Made by a program: the position numbers and the translations under genes
Assembly (NCBI GenBank): GCA_907163375.1
Contig: CAJQUW010010372.1
Coordinates: 198,501 to 262,500 of the forward strand
DNA from: Prostheceraeus crozeri
Lineage: Eukaryota; Platyhelminthes; Polycladida; Euryleptidae
Length of the DNA: 64,000 bases
Reading direction: 5' to 3'
In this document: positions 1 through 11,094 of the stretch, piece after piece
Layout of the letters: each line of letters starts with the position of its first letter
How positions within the stretch are numbered: position 1 is the stretch's first letter
Notes under the pieces: model-generated
Told to the model about the DNA's origin: nothing
The model's database searches: none
Seen by the model: the letters and a program-made list of their open reading frames with translations, nothing else

Positions 1-113
1 TTCCGTGACTGAGAATAAGAATTTTTTGAACATCAAAAATTGTCCTTGTAGCCTAGTCAGCATCATCGCCGATGATAGAAGCGAAAAAGGCGTCCGAGCG
101 ACCACGGGAGAAA

Positions 114-431
114 TCAAAACCTTCCAATTTGCAATTTGAACTCAGTGTCATTTTGGAGCAGGAGGAACAGAGCTCTAGCTCTATCACCTGATTCAGCTGA
201 AATGCGCTTCAATCTCACCGATTCTTGAACAAAAGAAATCGAACGTTTGCAGCATAAATCAAGCTTGGATTTCTGAAGAGATGGCGAGATGCAGCTAGCA
301 TCACGAAAGCAGCGAATCCTGACTGCACATTTGCGAAACAAATCGTTAGTAAATTTCACGAAGAAACTTTTGCAGTCGTCATAGAATTTTTCTGCTCCAT
401 CAGTTGCTACAGGCGACATGACTACTGTCAC
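114..431 (-). pseudogene. possible transposase-derived fragment
   Basis: An open frame of 105 codons with no convincing start context. A stretch with spaced Cys and Phe (near KFYDDCKSFF and CISPS) loosely resembles the C-terminal part of hAT-derived proteins, whose upstream part may be the minus-strand fragment at 4061-4449. If so, the two pieces are remains of one gene separated by later insertions, but this is inference. It could equally be a chance frame. Confidence 0.2.
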
Positions 432-994
432 GCCGAATCAAATATCGGGTTTGCGCTTGCGCATCCGTTCATCTATAACATCACTACTGCAAAGTTTCGA
501 ATGTGAAGTTGCTTGGACCAATGTTTTCTACTTGAAGAAGGCAATCACTAAATTGCGAATAAGATTTTGTTATCACTCACAGACAGATAATTGGCGAGAC
601 AGTAGCCGGTAACTGAAATTTTCTCATAAAAGGTTCAACAAGACACAAATTTAAAGAAATGCCATTTTTCCAAAATCAAGTTCTCTCTGAAAGCAGATTC
701 TACGTGCGAGAAAGAAGCATTGACGGTCAATTTAGTAGATGGATTTTCAATCTATTGATGCATATTAAGAGTAATAATGATTGCTCGTTCGCAAGCTCGC
801 GAGTTTTCCAACCGATTACGCAGAACTTCACTGGAGATATATATCAAACCCTGTAATTTCGTAGTAAATTGTTCTTCGTGCAGGAGTCTTTAGAAATATA
901 GCAGAGATGCCGTAGGAATCCATTAATATCCCATACCCTTGGTGACCGTGGAACACTGAGTTAAAAATTTACTGAACTTTTTAATGACACCTAG

Positions 995-1666
995 CAGACC
1001 TGGAACTGGTCCACCGGCCCGCTCCGGTCCGGTCCCGGTCTGATTTTCGTTGCCCTGGTCCGATCTGTAAATTTATTTTCTGGACCGCTCTAAAATTTCA
1101 GACCGATCTTAAATCAGCTCTAGCACAATTATATAATCAAATATCCTACAAATGATTTTTTTTCATTTATAGTAAGATATTGAAATGTTTAGGACATTAA
1201 AGGACACAAGTCGACAGGCTTTTATTACAAATGCTCAGCTACCTAAGTTTGCCGTCTTATATGACATGCCTCATTACGAAATTTCGAAGAAACAAATGGT
1301 GCTTCCTACAGTGCTTCCTTTCTATGGCGCTTCCTATGAACTTTGTTTTAATTAAGGAATTAAGAATTTGTCTTAATTAAGAATTGGCGCATTAGATTAA
1401 AAACTTCGTTCCTATCAAACTCACTTAAATCAAATTTTGAATGATTTATACGTTTAAATAAGTGTTATTCCAATCGTTTCATAAATCAATAAGCCCTTAA
1501 TCAATTTATAAATTACACCGAATATCACTAGAAGCATCAAATTAGGAAAAATTAAATTTCTGGTCTGAACCGGTCCAGTCAGGTACAGCTTTGATCATTC
1601 CGTTGCGGTCTAGGTTTCGCAAATAACCGGATCGTTCTCCGATTTTTCAGACCAGTTCCAGGTTTG
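995..1666. mobile_element. hAT-like non-autonomous element (MITE)
   Basis: The ends form an inverted repeat: the left begins CAGACCTGGAACTGG and the right, reversed, begins CAAACCTGGAACTGG. Flanking 8-bp copies ACACCTAG (987-994) and ACACCGAG (1667-1674) differ at one base. An 8-bp duplication and CA(G) termini are typical of hAT transposons. The interior is AT-rich with no coding frame, so this is a passenger element mobilised in trans. Confidence 0.6.
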
Positions 1667-1674
1667 ACACCGAG

Positions 1675-2876
1675 GGCCCAGTATATGCTACATATTTAAT
1701 AACGTGGTGTCTGTCTCCGATGGCTTTTCAAGTGTTTTGAAGGTTGCATAGTCCATCAGTGGTTCGTTTTACTTGGAGTTTGTTATCAGTCACTTCGTCT
1801 TGAAGGTTTGGATCGTCTTGTAACATCGTGACTCTGCATTCCCCTGAGTTTTCGCGATGTTTCAGCTTTTTTCCATATTCTTGTCCCAATGAGCTTCGAT
1901 TGAGAATCACTCATGATTTGTCATTTCTATCAGTTGTTGTCCACTGCATAATTGGAGTTCCTCGCTTTCTTTTTCTAAGTCGATATCTGTGTAAATCCTA
2001 CAAGTGTGAGTTCGTCATCGATCTTATAGGGGGCATGTTGTTCTACTTTTAGCGGCCGGTATTGTCGGTTGTCATTGCCAATCAGCTGTGATTTTCTCTT
2101 GATCTGGACGGGACTCTCGCAAAATTTTGCTAATTATCGATTTGTTGTGCGTGTTCGTGGCGTGATAAGTATTCGCGTGTTAAACGTCATAATTGTTTGT
2201 ACTCCTTGTGACGATTGTCCAACACAATAATCATGCCAGAGACACGCAAGAATAGCATGGAGGAATCCCGCTTCCGTGACATCGTAAGAGAAGAAATGGA
2301 GCTTGTGTTCCAAGAAGAAATGAAAACATTCGCCACTTAGACAGACTGCCGTGCTGACGTACAGCTCCTGTCTGCGGCTTGCTTTTCTGCTTTGTTGCCT
2401 CAGCTTTCTTAAGTATGCTGCTTTCTTCGTGATAATGATATCTGCTGCTGTATATATTCGGATTACATCGTCACCTGCTTCGACTTACTTACTTAAGTGA
2501 TTTCGACATTCGCTTCTCGGACTACAGCGCTTATGATATATTTTTACAACGCTATATACGGTTATATTTACAAGGCTGTTCCTTTCATTTTGCAACCTTC
2601 CTCAGCCGTCAATGCTTAGTCATCGTCTCGCCTCCGACTTCCCATTGTACATTTATTCCTTCTTAGAATTCTGTCACCGTTATCGCCTGCACATTATCTC
2701 TACATCGCTTGCGTGCTTGCAACGCAGTGTGACGTGTTTATGTCCTGCCTTCTCCCGATTACTTTTTGTGACCCTACGCGAGCACCGCGCTAGTTTTCTA
2801 TTGTAAAGCTCTCACCGACTGCTCCTTGTGAGACTAATAAAGATATTATTATTATTGTTATTAACAGTCTTCGAAA
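1675..2876. other. non-coding stretch with a LINE-like 3' tail
   Basis: No convincing gene. A 35-codon frame at 2233-2340 (start MPETRKNSM, acidic) follows a G+C-richer leader and may be the start of a decayed retroelement ORF. Sequence from about 2341 to 2860 ends in AATAAAG followed by short TTA-type repeats, which resembles the 3' tail of some non-LTR retrotransposons. Confidence 0.25.
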
Positions 2877-3505
2877 GAATTTATCAAGAAATTACTGAAA
2901 TATGAGTTTTGTTTCAGAATGAGCTTGTCATATTCAAAACTGATATTGATTTCCGATGAGGTTGGAACTCTGAATAGTGCAGTGGAAATGCAAAACTCGG
3001 TAATGGAATATGTAAATAATATTTATTTGAAAAAAATAAGAAAAGTTGATTAAGACAAGACGACAGCTATCTTGTAACTTTGTGGTAAGTGGGATTTTTG
3101 AGCAGCAGAATGAAACTCAGCAAAAATTAAAACAGTTCGTTCAAGACATTTTGGATGATATTGACGCAACTAATGTTGAAATAACTTTTGTTGGAAGAAT
3201 ACGAAAGTTCATCAATGGTAAAGCCAGAACGGTCAAAAGTCTCCACCAATTGTCAGAGTGAAAGGATTCTGGTTCTTATTAACAACAAAAAATTGAAACA
3301 GGATGTGAAGTACAAAAATGTTTTCATAAATCTTGATCTATGTTTGATTGATAGGAAAGAGAACATAAGATTGAGGGATACCGTAAAATCTCTCAGATCC
3401 CAATTCCCTGGTAGGAAAATTGTCTTGTATAAATGGAAAGCTTTGCTTGATGGTAACGTGGTCGACTATGAGCAAACATTGAATCATGTTTTCGGTACCT
3501 TTTGA
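2877..3505 (+). pseudogene. LINE ORF1-like remnant, frameshifted
   Basis: Two overlapping frames (3046-3261 and 3188-3505) together look like the RNA-binding ORF1 product of a CR1/Jockey-type LINE. The first carries a charged segment ending FVGRIRKF. The second carries ILVLINNKKLKQD and then a lysine/arginine-rich region of the kind seen after the ORF1 RRM-like fold. A frameshift lies between them, so the copy is dead. Family assignment is by pattern only. Confidence 0.4.
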
Positions 3506-4060
3506 CAATCCATATCGGAAAACCAATGTAAAGCTAAATATGCTAAGACTACTATTTTACATGTATGCAAGAAAGCCGGATTCATAAAACATATATCAAT
3601 TGGGAAATTATATATCGTGATCAAGTTAAGTTAAATTTCACAATTTCGCTGTACGATTAACTTCATCGATGTAGAGTCCTATCTGATGTCAAAATAACAA
3701 CAACACAACATCAAAATCAACCTACTTCAGCGCTTATGGTACACTATAGCAGGTCCCTAACATTTACGTTCCTAACCATATCCTAAAAATATTCTATAGG
3801 CCCTATACATTCATCAATAAATAAAATGTCAAAAATACATGATGGAAATTTTAGCATTCCGACGCTGCATCACAATTATTGAATTAACAACTGCTAACAA
3901 TAAACAATTAATAACTATTAATAATTATCAGCAACTATTTAATTAATAATTATCAAGAAATTCACTCGAAATGCTGAAATAAGGAATTTCAGAAAAAAGA
4001 TTACAAGCTTTCTTTTGAAAAGAATCTAGCTCTTGAAATTTTACTGACAAACACGAAAAT
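3506..4060. other. AT-rich stretch, nothing recognised
   Basis: About 550 bp of AT-rich sequence with short iterations of TTAATAATTA near 3895-3955. I see no gene, RNA or element boundary. Confidence 0.5.
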
Positions 4061-4449
4061 TTACTGACACAAAAAGTTTACTGACAATTTACTGACCGTG
4101 GTCACCATGCACACCGATGCTGTGGGACTAGCCTGGAAAGGAATGTTGATTATATGCAGCCCACAGGTACCTGAATGTATCACACCAGGAGCGTTGGGAG
4201 ATGAAGACAATTCAGCAGCATTCAGTTCCCGATAAAACTTTTCATTCACCGATGGACCATCCATCGATATTTGCAAGATTTGTTCAGATGGCAAAGGATC
4301 GGTTCCTTTCTTATCGGCAACACTAACATGAAGGCTGTATTGAAGCATGATATGACGACTTGCTTCCGATCATTTTCCCAAAAGCGAATATGTAATTCCA
4401 TTTGGCCCCGTTGTTGTTTTTGGTTTAGCGATTCGTCAAAGCAGATCAC
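4061..4449 (-). pseudogene. hAT-derived transposase-like fragment, frameshifted
   Basis: Two minus-strand frames (4246-4449 and 4061-4348) read as consecutive parts of one protein: first a segment with FDESLN and RFWENDRKQV, then one with ILQISMDGPSVNEKF and GVIHSGTCGLH. Motifs of this order recur in hAT-related or domesticated transposase proteins of animals. The switch of frame near 4300 shows it is broken. It may belong with the minus-strand fragment at 114-431. Confidence 0.4.
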
Positions 4450-5219
4450 AAAAGTATAACATTGATTTGTTTAGTTTTTCAATCATTTCTTGTCTGAAAT
4501 ATGTTAGATTAAAATTTTCCGGTTATTTTGGCCGAATTCCTGGTTTTTCCTGGTTTCCAGAAGAAATGGCCATTTTCTCGGTCGTGGTCACCCTGATTTT
4601 AGTAATACAGCATTCTGTAAGTTTTATGTAACAGTATATTAACTTTATGAATATAAATAATAGAATAAATAATACTGAATAACATTAAATATAATTGAGT
4701 GATAATAACGATGATAATATAATTAAATTCACAGAAAAAATTGGCGCATTTCCCCAAAAACTCCAACGATCCGCAAAAATTCTAATTTTCCGCAAAATCT
4801 GCCACAGTTGCTGCACGAAATTCAGTTCCATGCAACATTTTTTAAACAGAGAAATTCTTGCAAACTTCATCTATTTTGAACCATGAATTATCTTTGATTT
4901 TATCTGATGCATGATAGATGAAGTGACAAAATATTCTGAATACTCGTACCATGTACTGAATGCTGGATACGTGAGTCTCGTAAGTCTGTGAGTTCTCGTA
5001 CAAGAGAGTGTAGATCGTGTACTACATATTCTTTTAATTTTCTGTCGTAATATTTCCGAGTTAGCTTCACAAACCTGCGATGCGATATCGGATGAATCAT
5101 TCCCTGACTTTTGATAGACAACTCAAGGAAAACAAAAACAAGTGAGACAGTCTGCTGATAAATTGATGATCTCTTGCCTTACAACTTTTACATCTCTGTT
5201 GAAAGGTCGTCAAACTCAC
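4450..5219. other. intergenic or intronic; possible further host exon
   Basis: Mostly AT-rich non-coding sequence. A minus-strand frame at 4900-5121 (RRFVKLTRKYYD and HDLHSLVRELTDLR) could be the next exon of the FAN1-like gene at 5220-5500, because both the spacing and the pattern of that family (KLYVRLFQRK, then DLTPVIEEL) are similar. I could not find a clean acceptor in phase. Confidence 0.25.
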
Positions 5220-5500
5220 CTGTCAATTCTTGGAAGTCACTTCTCCAATCCAATTCTTCAGCAGTGAACAAGCTTTGATAATAATTGTCGTCAAGAATCG
5301 AGTTCATGACTATCATGAAGTGATCCAGGTAGTATGGCACTGAAAAATCTTCAGATCTCGTTTCATCGTCGCCTGCATCTTCGGGAATAGATTGTAGCGA
5401 CGACTGAGAGGACACCTCAGAGACAGCGGACACCTCGTTGCACTTTGTTGATGATGGGGTATTTGCAACAGAGGATGCGACAGAAGACATTCGACGCAAA
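5220..5500 (-). CDS. host exon, FAN1-like nuclease (partial)
   Basis: A 281-nt exon bounded by canonical splice sites: on the minus strand it is preceded by TATATTTTCAG and followed by GTGAGT after GACAG. It encodes a low-complexity Ser/Glu-rich segment and then VPYYLDHFMIVMNSIL with LFTAEELDW. That resembles the region of FAN1, the Fanconi-anaemia-associated nuclease, reading PYYL..F..VLE, an acidic LF..E motif and a short linker. It is the only candidate host gene here. The remaining exons are not confidently located, so it could be another gene or a pseudo-exon. Confidence 0.35.
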
Positions 5501-6650
5501 CTGAAAATATAAATGATGATAAATCAGCAATAACGCTGACAATTACTCTATACATGAGGACATGACATCAGAAGAATTTTTCAGCAGATGTTGCAGGATG
5601 TCCACAGAATTATCTTATAAAATTTCCCGGTCAGTCTAGGCTCAGTTTCCCGACTTTTTTCCCCCGGAGAATTTTTCAAAAACCACTGGTTTTACCTAGG
5701 ACCCTGCGGGTCGGGCCTTTGTCAACCTCGAGTCCAGTAGGGCAAAATTTTCAAAAATATTAAGAGGAAAAAATATGTTTAGGCCTACTTAGGCCAATAA
5801 AAGCAATGAAGAGAATAAAAATAAGGTATATGGCGACTCAAATAGTTGATCGAGTGAGTGGGTTATCCTTTGTTAAGTACATGCAATTGTGGACATTAGG
5901 CATACATTACACAAATTTTAAAAATTCTATGCATTTAAATTATTTTTGCAATCAAGTTTTTTTAAAACCTTTTGTTATAAGCACATATCTTTTACCATGT
6001 AGGTATATTATACAATATTTAGCAAGCGTGCCATTATTCTGAATACCGTACAGACATCGCTCAGTGACTATTAGGAAATTGACAAAAGATCAATTTCATC
6101 TTTAACGAGTTAACTTAAACCTGTATTTTTTGCAATTGTGAAGTGATATTTCTACTGGTCCTATTATTTTAATATTTATAGAAATTAACGGAGTTCGCAA
6201 TTTTTATTCAAGTTGTACACTATTGCAATGTGCATTTATCGCTTTTTTGTGTATTTATCTAATAGTTCTCTATTCAATCTATTCCAGTGAAACAGTTACA
6301 CATCATCAAACTATCTATCAATTGCAGCTGATTAATGTGATTTTACTCGAGTTGTAGTCTGCTGACCATGATATCATCCTGCACTTGCCTTTATGAGAAA
6401 CCTGTTTACCTACGTTGATGTGTGTAATTTTTTGTGAGTAGTGTATTGAATCATTTTTCGTTTTTCAACAAAATATGATAACAGTATACGTGCGCATTTT
6501 TACTCAAATACGAAATAAAGTATGATCTCTGAACAGCTGCCACCACGCTACCTTCTTTATCACGAAGTCCTACACTTCCTGGATGGATAGTCTGGTGCCG
6601 TGCGATTACGTTAAGTGGATTTAACTCGAGCTTTTGACAAGCTTCCACAT
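5501..6650. other. non-coding stretch, nothing recognised
   Basis: About 1.1 kb of AT-rich sequence with a G+C-richer patch near 5650-5740. It may be intron of the FAN1-like gene. No gene, RNA or repeat boundary is visible. Confidence 0.4.
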
Positions 6651-6659
6651 TCTGCTATC

Positions 6660-7260
6660 ATACAAGCCATGGCGACATTCAACTTACTGAGCGAGGCTGT
6701 GCAATGGGAAACGAGATTTCTCAGCAACAGCACAATGCATAAGTATGCTGACGACGTCACTACTCCACTTCATTCGCCATCCCGCTGACGATTCCTTACA
6801 CACGAACGGGACAACATCATATGCTGGTCTTACAACATCTCCCATTCAATCCTGAAAAATTAACTGTGATGGACTTTATCACAAAGAAAGCCCTTCCTCT
6901 CCATCCCGTGAGTGCCACCACATATGAACATCTGCCTCCAGTCAAGTCTATGAAGCTGCTCGGAGCACAAACATCGAAAACATTATCCCTAAGGCTTCGA
7001 AACGACTCTTCGCGCTGCGTTTCATCCGCAAATCTGCATGACCAACCGGCATTATACTGAAAGCCTATAACGCTTTTATCCGGCCTCTACTATTGTACTG
7101 CTATACTGCTATATGTAACATGCCCTCGTATCTTACGGAAAAACTCTTCAGATTAGAAAGAAGGGCACTTCGTGTCATTGGAGATGTGTCTCAACCCCCT
7201 TTTACGTAAACTGCTACATCCTACTGTTCGAGGCTTTTCTCACAAGTAGCTGCAGATAAG
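6660..7260 (+). pseudogene. non-LTR retrotransposon reverse transcriptase fragment
   Basis: Conceptual translation across several frames shows the catalytic motif KYADDVTT near 6745 and a Leu/Arg-rich C-terminal reverse-transcriptase segment near 7080-7190 (EKLFRLERRALRVIG). These are hallmarks of CR1/Jockey-type LINE ends. Stops and frame changes between them show a dead 5'-truncated copy. Confidence 0.55.
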
Positions 7261-7529
7261 AACCATCCTTTACGTGGCTGCTTCCTATTTCGTGAGCCAA
7301 CAAGACGGAACCAATGCCCCTTGCGTCCTCCTCATGCTAGGACGAAGCGGTCTAAAGAACTCTTTTGTGCAGTTTTGCACCCTATTTACTTTTCCTTGTA
7401 CCCTTTCTATCAGAATCCCTCCATTTCTAATTCGAGCTCTGTTCATTCATGTCTGTGTGACTTGTGATGCGCTCACTGATTTCTTATGTGAGTCGAATGA
7501 AGATGCCATTACTATTATTAGTAGTAGTA

Positions 7530-8340
7530 TTGTTCTTTCCTCATGACAATGACGTGTTTGACTGCCTGGTTGGATCGACTTCTGCCCGACTTTATGCTGA
7601 TGACTTGAAATTAATGTCAACCGGAAGTAATAGCTCCTCCTCACAGGCATCTGCAGACCGTAATCATGCTCTTCGCGAACTTGACAATTGGTGCAGAATA
7701 GAGCAATTGAATGTTTCTTTGCAAAAAAGCTTGCAATTTACCGTTGGAGATCGATATGCACCCTCCGTCGAGAGCTATGACCCTGACAGCGCATCCTTGA
7801 ACAATTCAATTGCTGTGAAAGACGTAGGCATATTGCATCCTAAAAGCTTTCGTTTGCCATGACTCCCGCATCTCAATGAAAGTTTTTGTTGCTTTCGTTC
7901 GTCCTCTTTTGGAGTTTGGAAGTGTCGTCTTTTCACCGTACCTTAAACGCGACATTTCACGTATTGAAAGTGTTCAAAGATACTTTACCCGCGTGTTTGT
8001 AAACGCTCTCGTATTAAGTATAACTACTTTCACAGACTACAATTGTTAAAATTAAAATCACCAGAATATAGGCGTATTTTGTCAGATCTGTACTTTTTGT
8101 ATAAACTGTGCTATGATCATTTCGACTTGTCGCTCAACTCCTTCTTCATCTCACATTACTCGCGGTTAATCACGCAACAGCTGTCAGATGGCACCTGCCT
8201 TAAAAGTTAATTCGAACTATCTTAGAGAACGACTGTCTTTCTTCCGTGTCATCAAACTATGAAATTCATTGAACGATTCAATTGTGAAAGCTCCAACCTT
8301 CGCGAAATTCGAGAACAAACTCAGATCTGTTGATCTCAGT
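7530..8340 (+). pseudogene. second LINE reverse transcriptase fragment
   Basis: The frame at 7464-7862 contains ARLYADDLKLMS (RT catalytic loop), then LDNWCRIEQLNVSLQKS and a KDVGI segment, all typical of the LINE RT palm and thumb. In a shifted frame downstream, near 7880-8000, comes FVRPLLEFGSVVFSPYLK. The copy is frameshifted at about 7860 and dead. It is distinct in sequence from the RT fragment at 6660. Confidence 0.6.
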
Positions 8341-8509
8341 GAATTTTGCTTGTAGTGTCAATGACTTTCGTATAAAATTATGAGACATGAATGTTATACT
8401 TGACGGGAAATATTTATTTATATACATGTCTTTGTTCCATGGTGAAGACCCTCATCATAATGAAGATTGAGAAGACACTTAATTCCATTGATCCGCGTGA
8501 AACTGTCTA

Positions 8510-8553
8510 CACTCCCGCTCAAAAGTCTTGACCCACCCTCATTTTTGCCCGAT
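8510..8553. repeat. Tc1 element left terminal inverted repeat
   Basis: Begins CACTCCCGCTCAAAAGTC and matches the reverse complement of 10296-10338, with a few mismatches at the outermost bases. Confidence 0.8.
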
Positions 8554-8571
8554 TATTTTGCTACATTCACT

Positions 8572-8712
8572 TTGTGAATGATAGATCATTCCAATGCAAT
8601 TAATTATGTCACTTATTGAAAAAAATCATGTTCCTTTTATACTTTGATGATAGATCATTCCAATGCAATTAATTATGTCACTTATTGAAAACAATCATGT
8701 TCCTTGTATACT
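8572..8712. repeat. tandem duplication of about 70 bp
   Basis: Two copies of a unit containing GATAGATCATTCCAATGCAA lie head to tail inside the 3' part of the Tc1 element, just inside the left terminal repeat. Subterminal repeats of this kind can be transposase-binding sites, but that is inference. Confidence 0.7.
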
Positions 8713-8781
8713 TTGTTACAAAATTTGCGTCAATACAAGAATATTTCACGCAAGATATCAAGAAAGCGAAGAAGGTACTAA

Positions 8782-9933
8782 TCAATACTTAGTCACTCCG
8801 CCACGTGCCTGAATTACGGCTTTGCATCGTCTCGGCATGCTTTCCACGAGCTTGTGCGCAAGTTCTTTTTGATCCATTTCATGGTACCATACCCGAACAA
8901 GGGAGGCAATCAACTCTTGCTTCGTTCTTGGGGTTTTCTTCATTGCTAAATCTCCCAATTGCTTCCACAGCTCTTCAATTGGATTAAGGTCTGGTGAATT
9001 TCCGGGCCAGTCCATTACGCGGATGTTCTTCAGGGCGAGAAATGCTTTAACCTGAAAACAAAATGAGATTAAGACAATGAAATTGGCAATTCTAAAAGTA
9101 TCAATACCTTGTAGACTCACCTTTAGTGCTGTGTGTGCTGGGGCAGAGTCTTGTTGAAAGATAATGTCTTCTCGTGAATATCCATGAAGCGTCGTCAGAG
9201 TGGATATTGAAGGCAGCAAGCTTGTATTCAAGATCTGCATGTAGCTTTCCTGATTGACCGATCCTTCACAAATTTGCAGTCTTCCCATTCCGTACCAGCT
9301 AAAGCAGCCCCATACCATGGTGCTTCCGAGGAATTTTACTGTTGATTGCACACAGTCCGGATGATAAGCTTCTCCGCTTCTTCGCCTTACAAACTGTCGT
9401 CCATCTGAACGAAAGAGGTTAAATTTTGACTCGTCCGACCATACCACTCGCTTCCACTGATCTTCGGTCCAAGATGAGTATTTCCTTGCCCAAGTAAGGC
9501 GCGCAAGCATCATCCTCTTGGTCAACAGAGGTTTTCGCTTTGGACGTCTAGCAACGTATCCCATTTGGCACAGGGCACGCCGAACAGTCTGAGGACTCGC
9601 GTGAACTCCTACTTTGGTCAGATTTGATGACATTTCCGTAGACGTTACTCGGCGATCTTTCAGGACCATGCTCTTCAATCTTCGTTTAGCTCGAACTGTC
9701 AGCTTTGTTGGCCTTCCCGACTTATGAAGTGGTTCACAGGGTTGTCCTTTCTTCATCTTGCAAACTACACGATCCACAGTCCTTCTACTTTTCTTGACAC
9801 GTTTTGATATTTCTCTGTTGCTTAGTCCTTCCCTCGAAAGTGCTTTAATAACAGCAATATCAGGCGGAGTTGTGTATCGTCCTGGCATTGCAAACAGCAT
9901 CAGAGGAAATGTGTCATTGTACTCGCATGACAT
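8782..9933 (-). CDS. Tc1-type transposase with one intron
   Basis: The N-terminal half holds paired helix-turn-helix DNA-binding domains (LSREGLSNREISKRVKKS, then the region ending ARRPKRKP). The catalytic domain follows with the acidic triad: first Asp in VVWSDESKFNL, second in FQQDSAPAH, and Glu in SPDLNPIEELW. The frame is open, but residues between HTALK and VKAFLALKN do not fit the family. At that point the DNA reads GTGAGT...TTTTCAG (9120 down to 9052), a canonical 69-nt intron in phase 0. Splicing gives 360 residues, close to the usual Tc1 length. The transposase cuts and pastes the element at TA sites. Confidence 0.85.
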   Translation of the reverse strand: MSCEYNDTFPLMLFAMPGRYTTPPDIAVIKALSREGLSNREISKRVKKSRRTVDRVVCKMKKGQPCEPLHKSGRPTKLTVRAKRRLKSMVLKDRRVTSTEMSSNLTKVGVHASPQTVRRALCQMGYVARRPKRKPLLTKRMMLARLTWARKYSSWTEDQWKRVVWSDESKFNLFRSDGRQFVRRRSGEAYHPDCVQSTVKFLGSTMVWGCFSWYGMGRLQICEGSVNQESYMQILNTSLLPSISTLTTLHGYSREDIIFQQDSAPAHTALKVSLQGIDTFRIANFIVLISFCFQVKAFLALKNIRVMDWPGNSPDLNPIEELWKQLGDLAMKKTPRTKQELIASLVRVWYHEMDQKELAHKLVESMPRRCKAVIQARGGVTKY

Positions 9934-10295
9934 TATTGAGCGACCAACCCAAAACCGATGTTTTGACCAACCAATCGCTAATCGTCGTCCATAGCAACCA
10001 TAGCCAATTATTTAGTGATGCGAAAAGAGGACATTTGGAACCAATGTAAATATAATTGAAGCGCATGATGCAGGTTACAACATCGGAAATCCATAATTTG
10101 GAGGGGAAGTCTAAAAAAGATACTGAACATGATATCAGGTTTGTACGGCAACAAAGTCTTATTCTCCCGATATTTTACAACTTTCGTAAATATTTTGAGC
10201 ATTTTGTTCAAAGCATGATGTTTGCTTTCAATTACAAGCAAACTGATTCATGTACATGTGATCAGTTACCCGTGCGAGAGAGACTAAGAAAAGAA

Positions 10296-10338
10296 AACAA
10301 GAAAATGAAGGGTGGGTCAAGACTTTTGAGCGGGTCTG
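10296..10338. repeat. Tc1 element right terminal inverted repeat
   Basis: Reads GTGGGTCAAGACTTTTGAGC near its outer end, the reverse complement of the left repeat, followed by the TA target site at 10339-10340. Confidence 0.8.
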
Positions 10339-11094
10339 TATATTGTAGGCAATAAAGGGCAAACTTTGTATTATGTCACATTTATTTATATATTAGATGG
10401 TAACATTTACCCTCATTTGTTCCATTGTGAAGACTCCCAACCCAGTGAATTTTGACAATGTCGTGATCACTCTGTAAATTTGTAAATATATGTGTCTCAT
10501 ATATTTTGTACGAGTATATGATGGTGAACTTTGAGTATGCATATTTTGTGTAATGTGTAATCAACGCTTGCTTGCTAGTGCCCGTGCGACCATTGCTTTG
10601 CGTTTTCTGCTTTACTTCAGAATAGACATTTATGTTGCAATTCATAAAATGAGGGTTAGAGGAACAAATATTGCAAGTACAGTCATTTTCGTTTCTACTG
10701 AAGAAACCTGGATGGGTATTTAATGGTTCTCTAGGTTTAGGAATAATTTTCATTGGCATTTTGTATTCATCAGCAAGTTTATAAAATCGAGAGAGTTTAC
10801 ATTGATTTTCTTTTTCTTTTGTTTTTCTGTAGTAGGTCTCTCAATTAGGTCCGTTTCAGAATAATCATTTTGTTATAAACTATGTAAAGCAGAACTGATG
10901 TTGGAATTACATGATTCACTGGTAGAGCATCTATCTTTGACATGCTTCAATGTGCTTTTGACGAAGTTAGATTTAACTACCTGAGAAACACAAGAACGTT
11001 AGACTTGCAATGCACAGTCGCTATATGTGACACACATGTGAAATTATGCGATCTCGAAACGATATCAGTTTATGAATAGTTTGAACAATCAATT
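10339..11094. other. non-coding stretch, nothing recognised
   Basis: A minus-strand frame of 125 codons (10382-10759) has no recognisable domain and is probably chance. No RNA or repeat boundary is visible. Confidence 0.4.

Larger units (their letters stand above)
8510..10338. mobile_element. Tc1/mariner-family transposon
   Basis: The element is 1,829 bp. Its termini are inverted repeats sharing GCTCAAAAGTCTTGACCCAC, flanked by TA dinucleotides at 8508-8509 and 10339-10340, the Tc1/mariner target duplication. It carries one transposase gene on the minus strand. Both ends and the target site are complete, and the transposase frame is open once its intron is removed, so the copy may be young. 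Confidence 0.85.
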
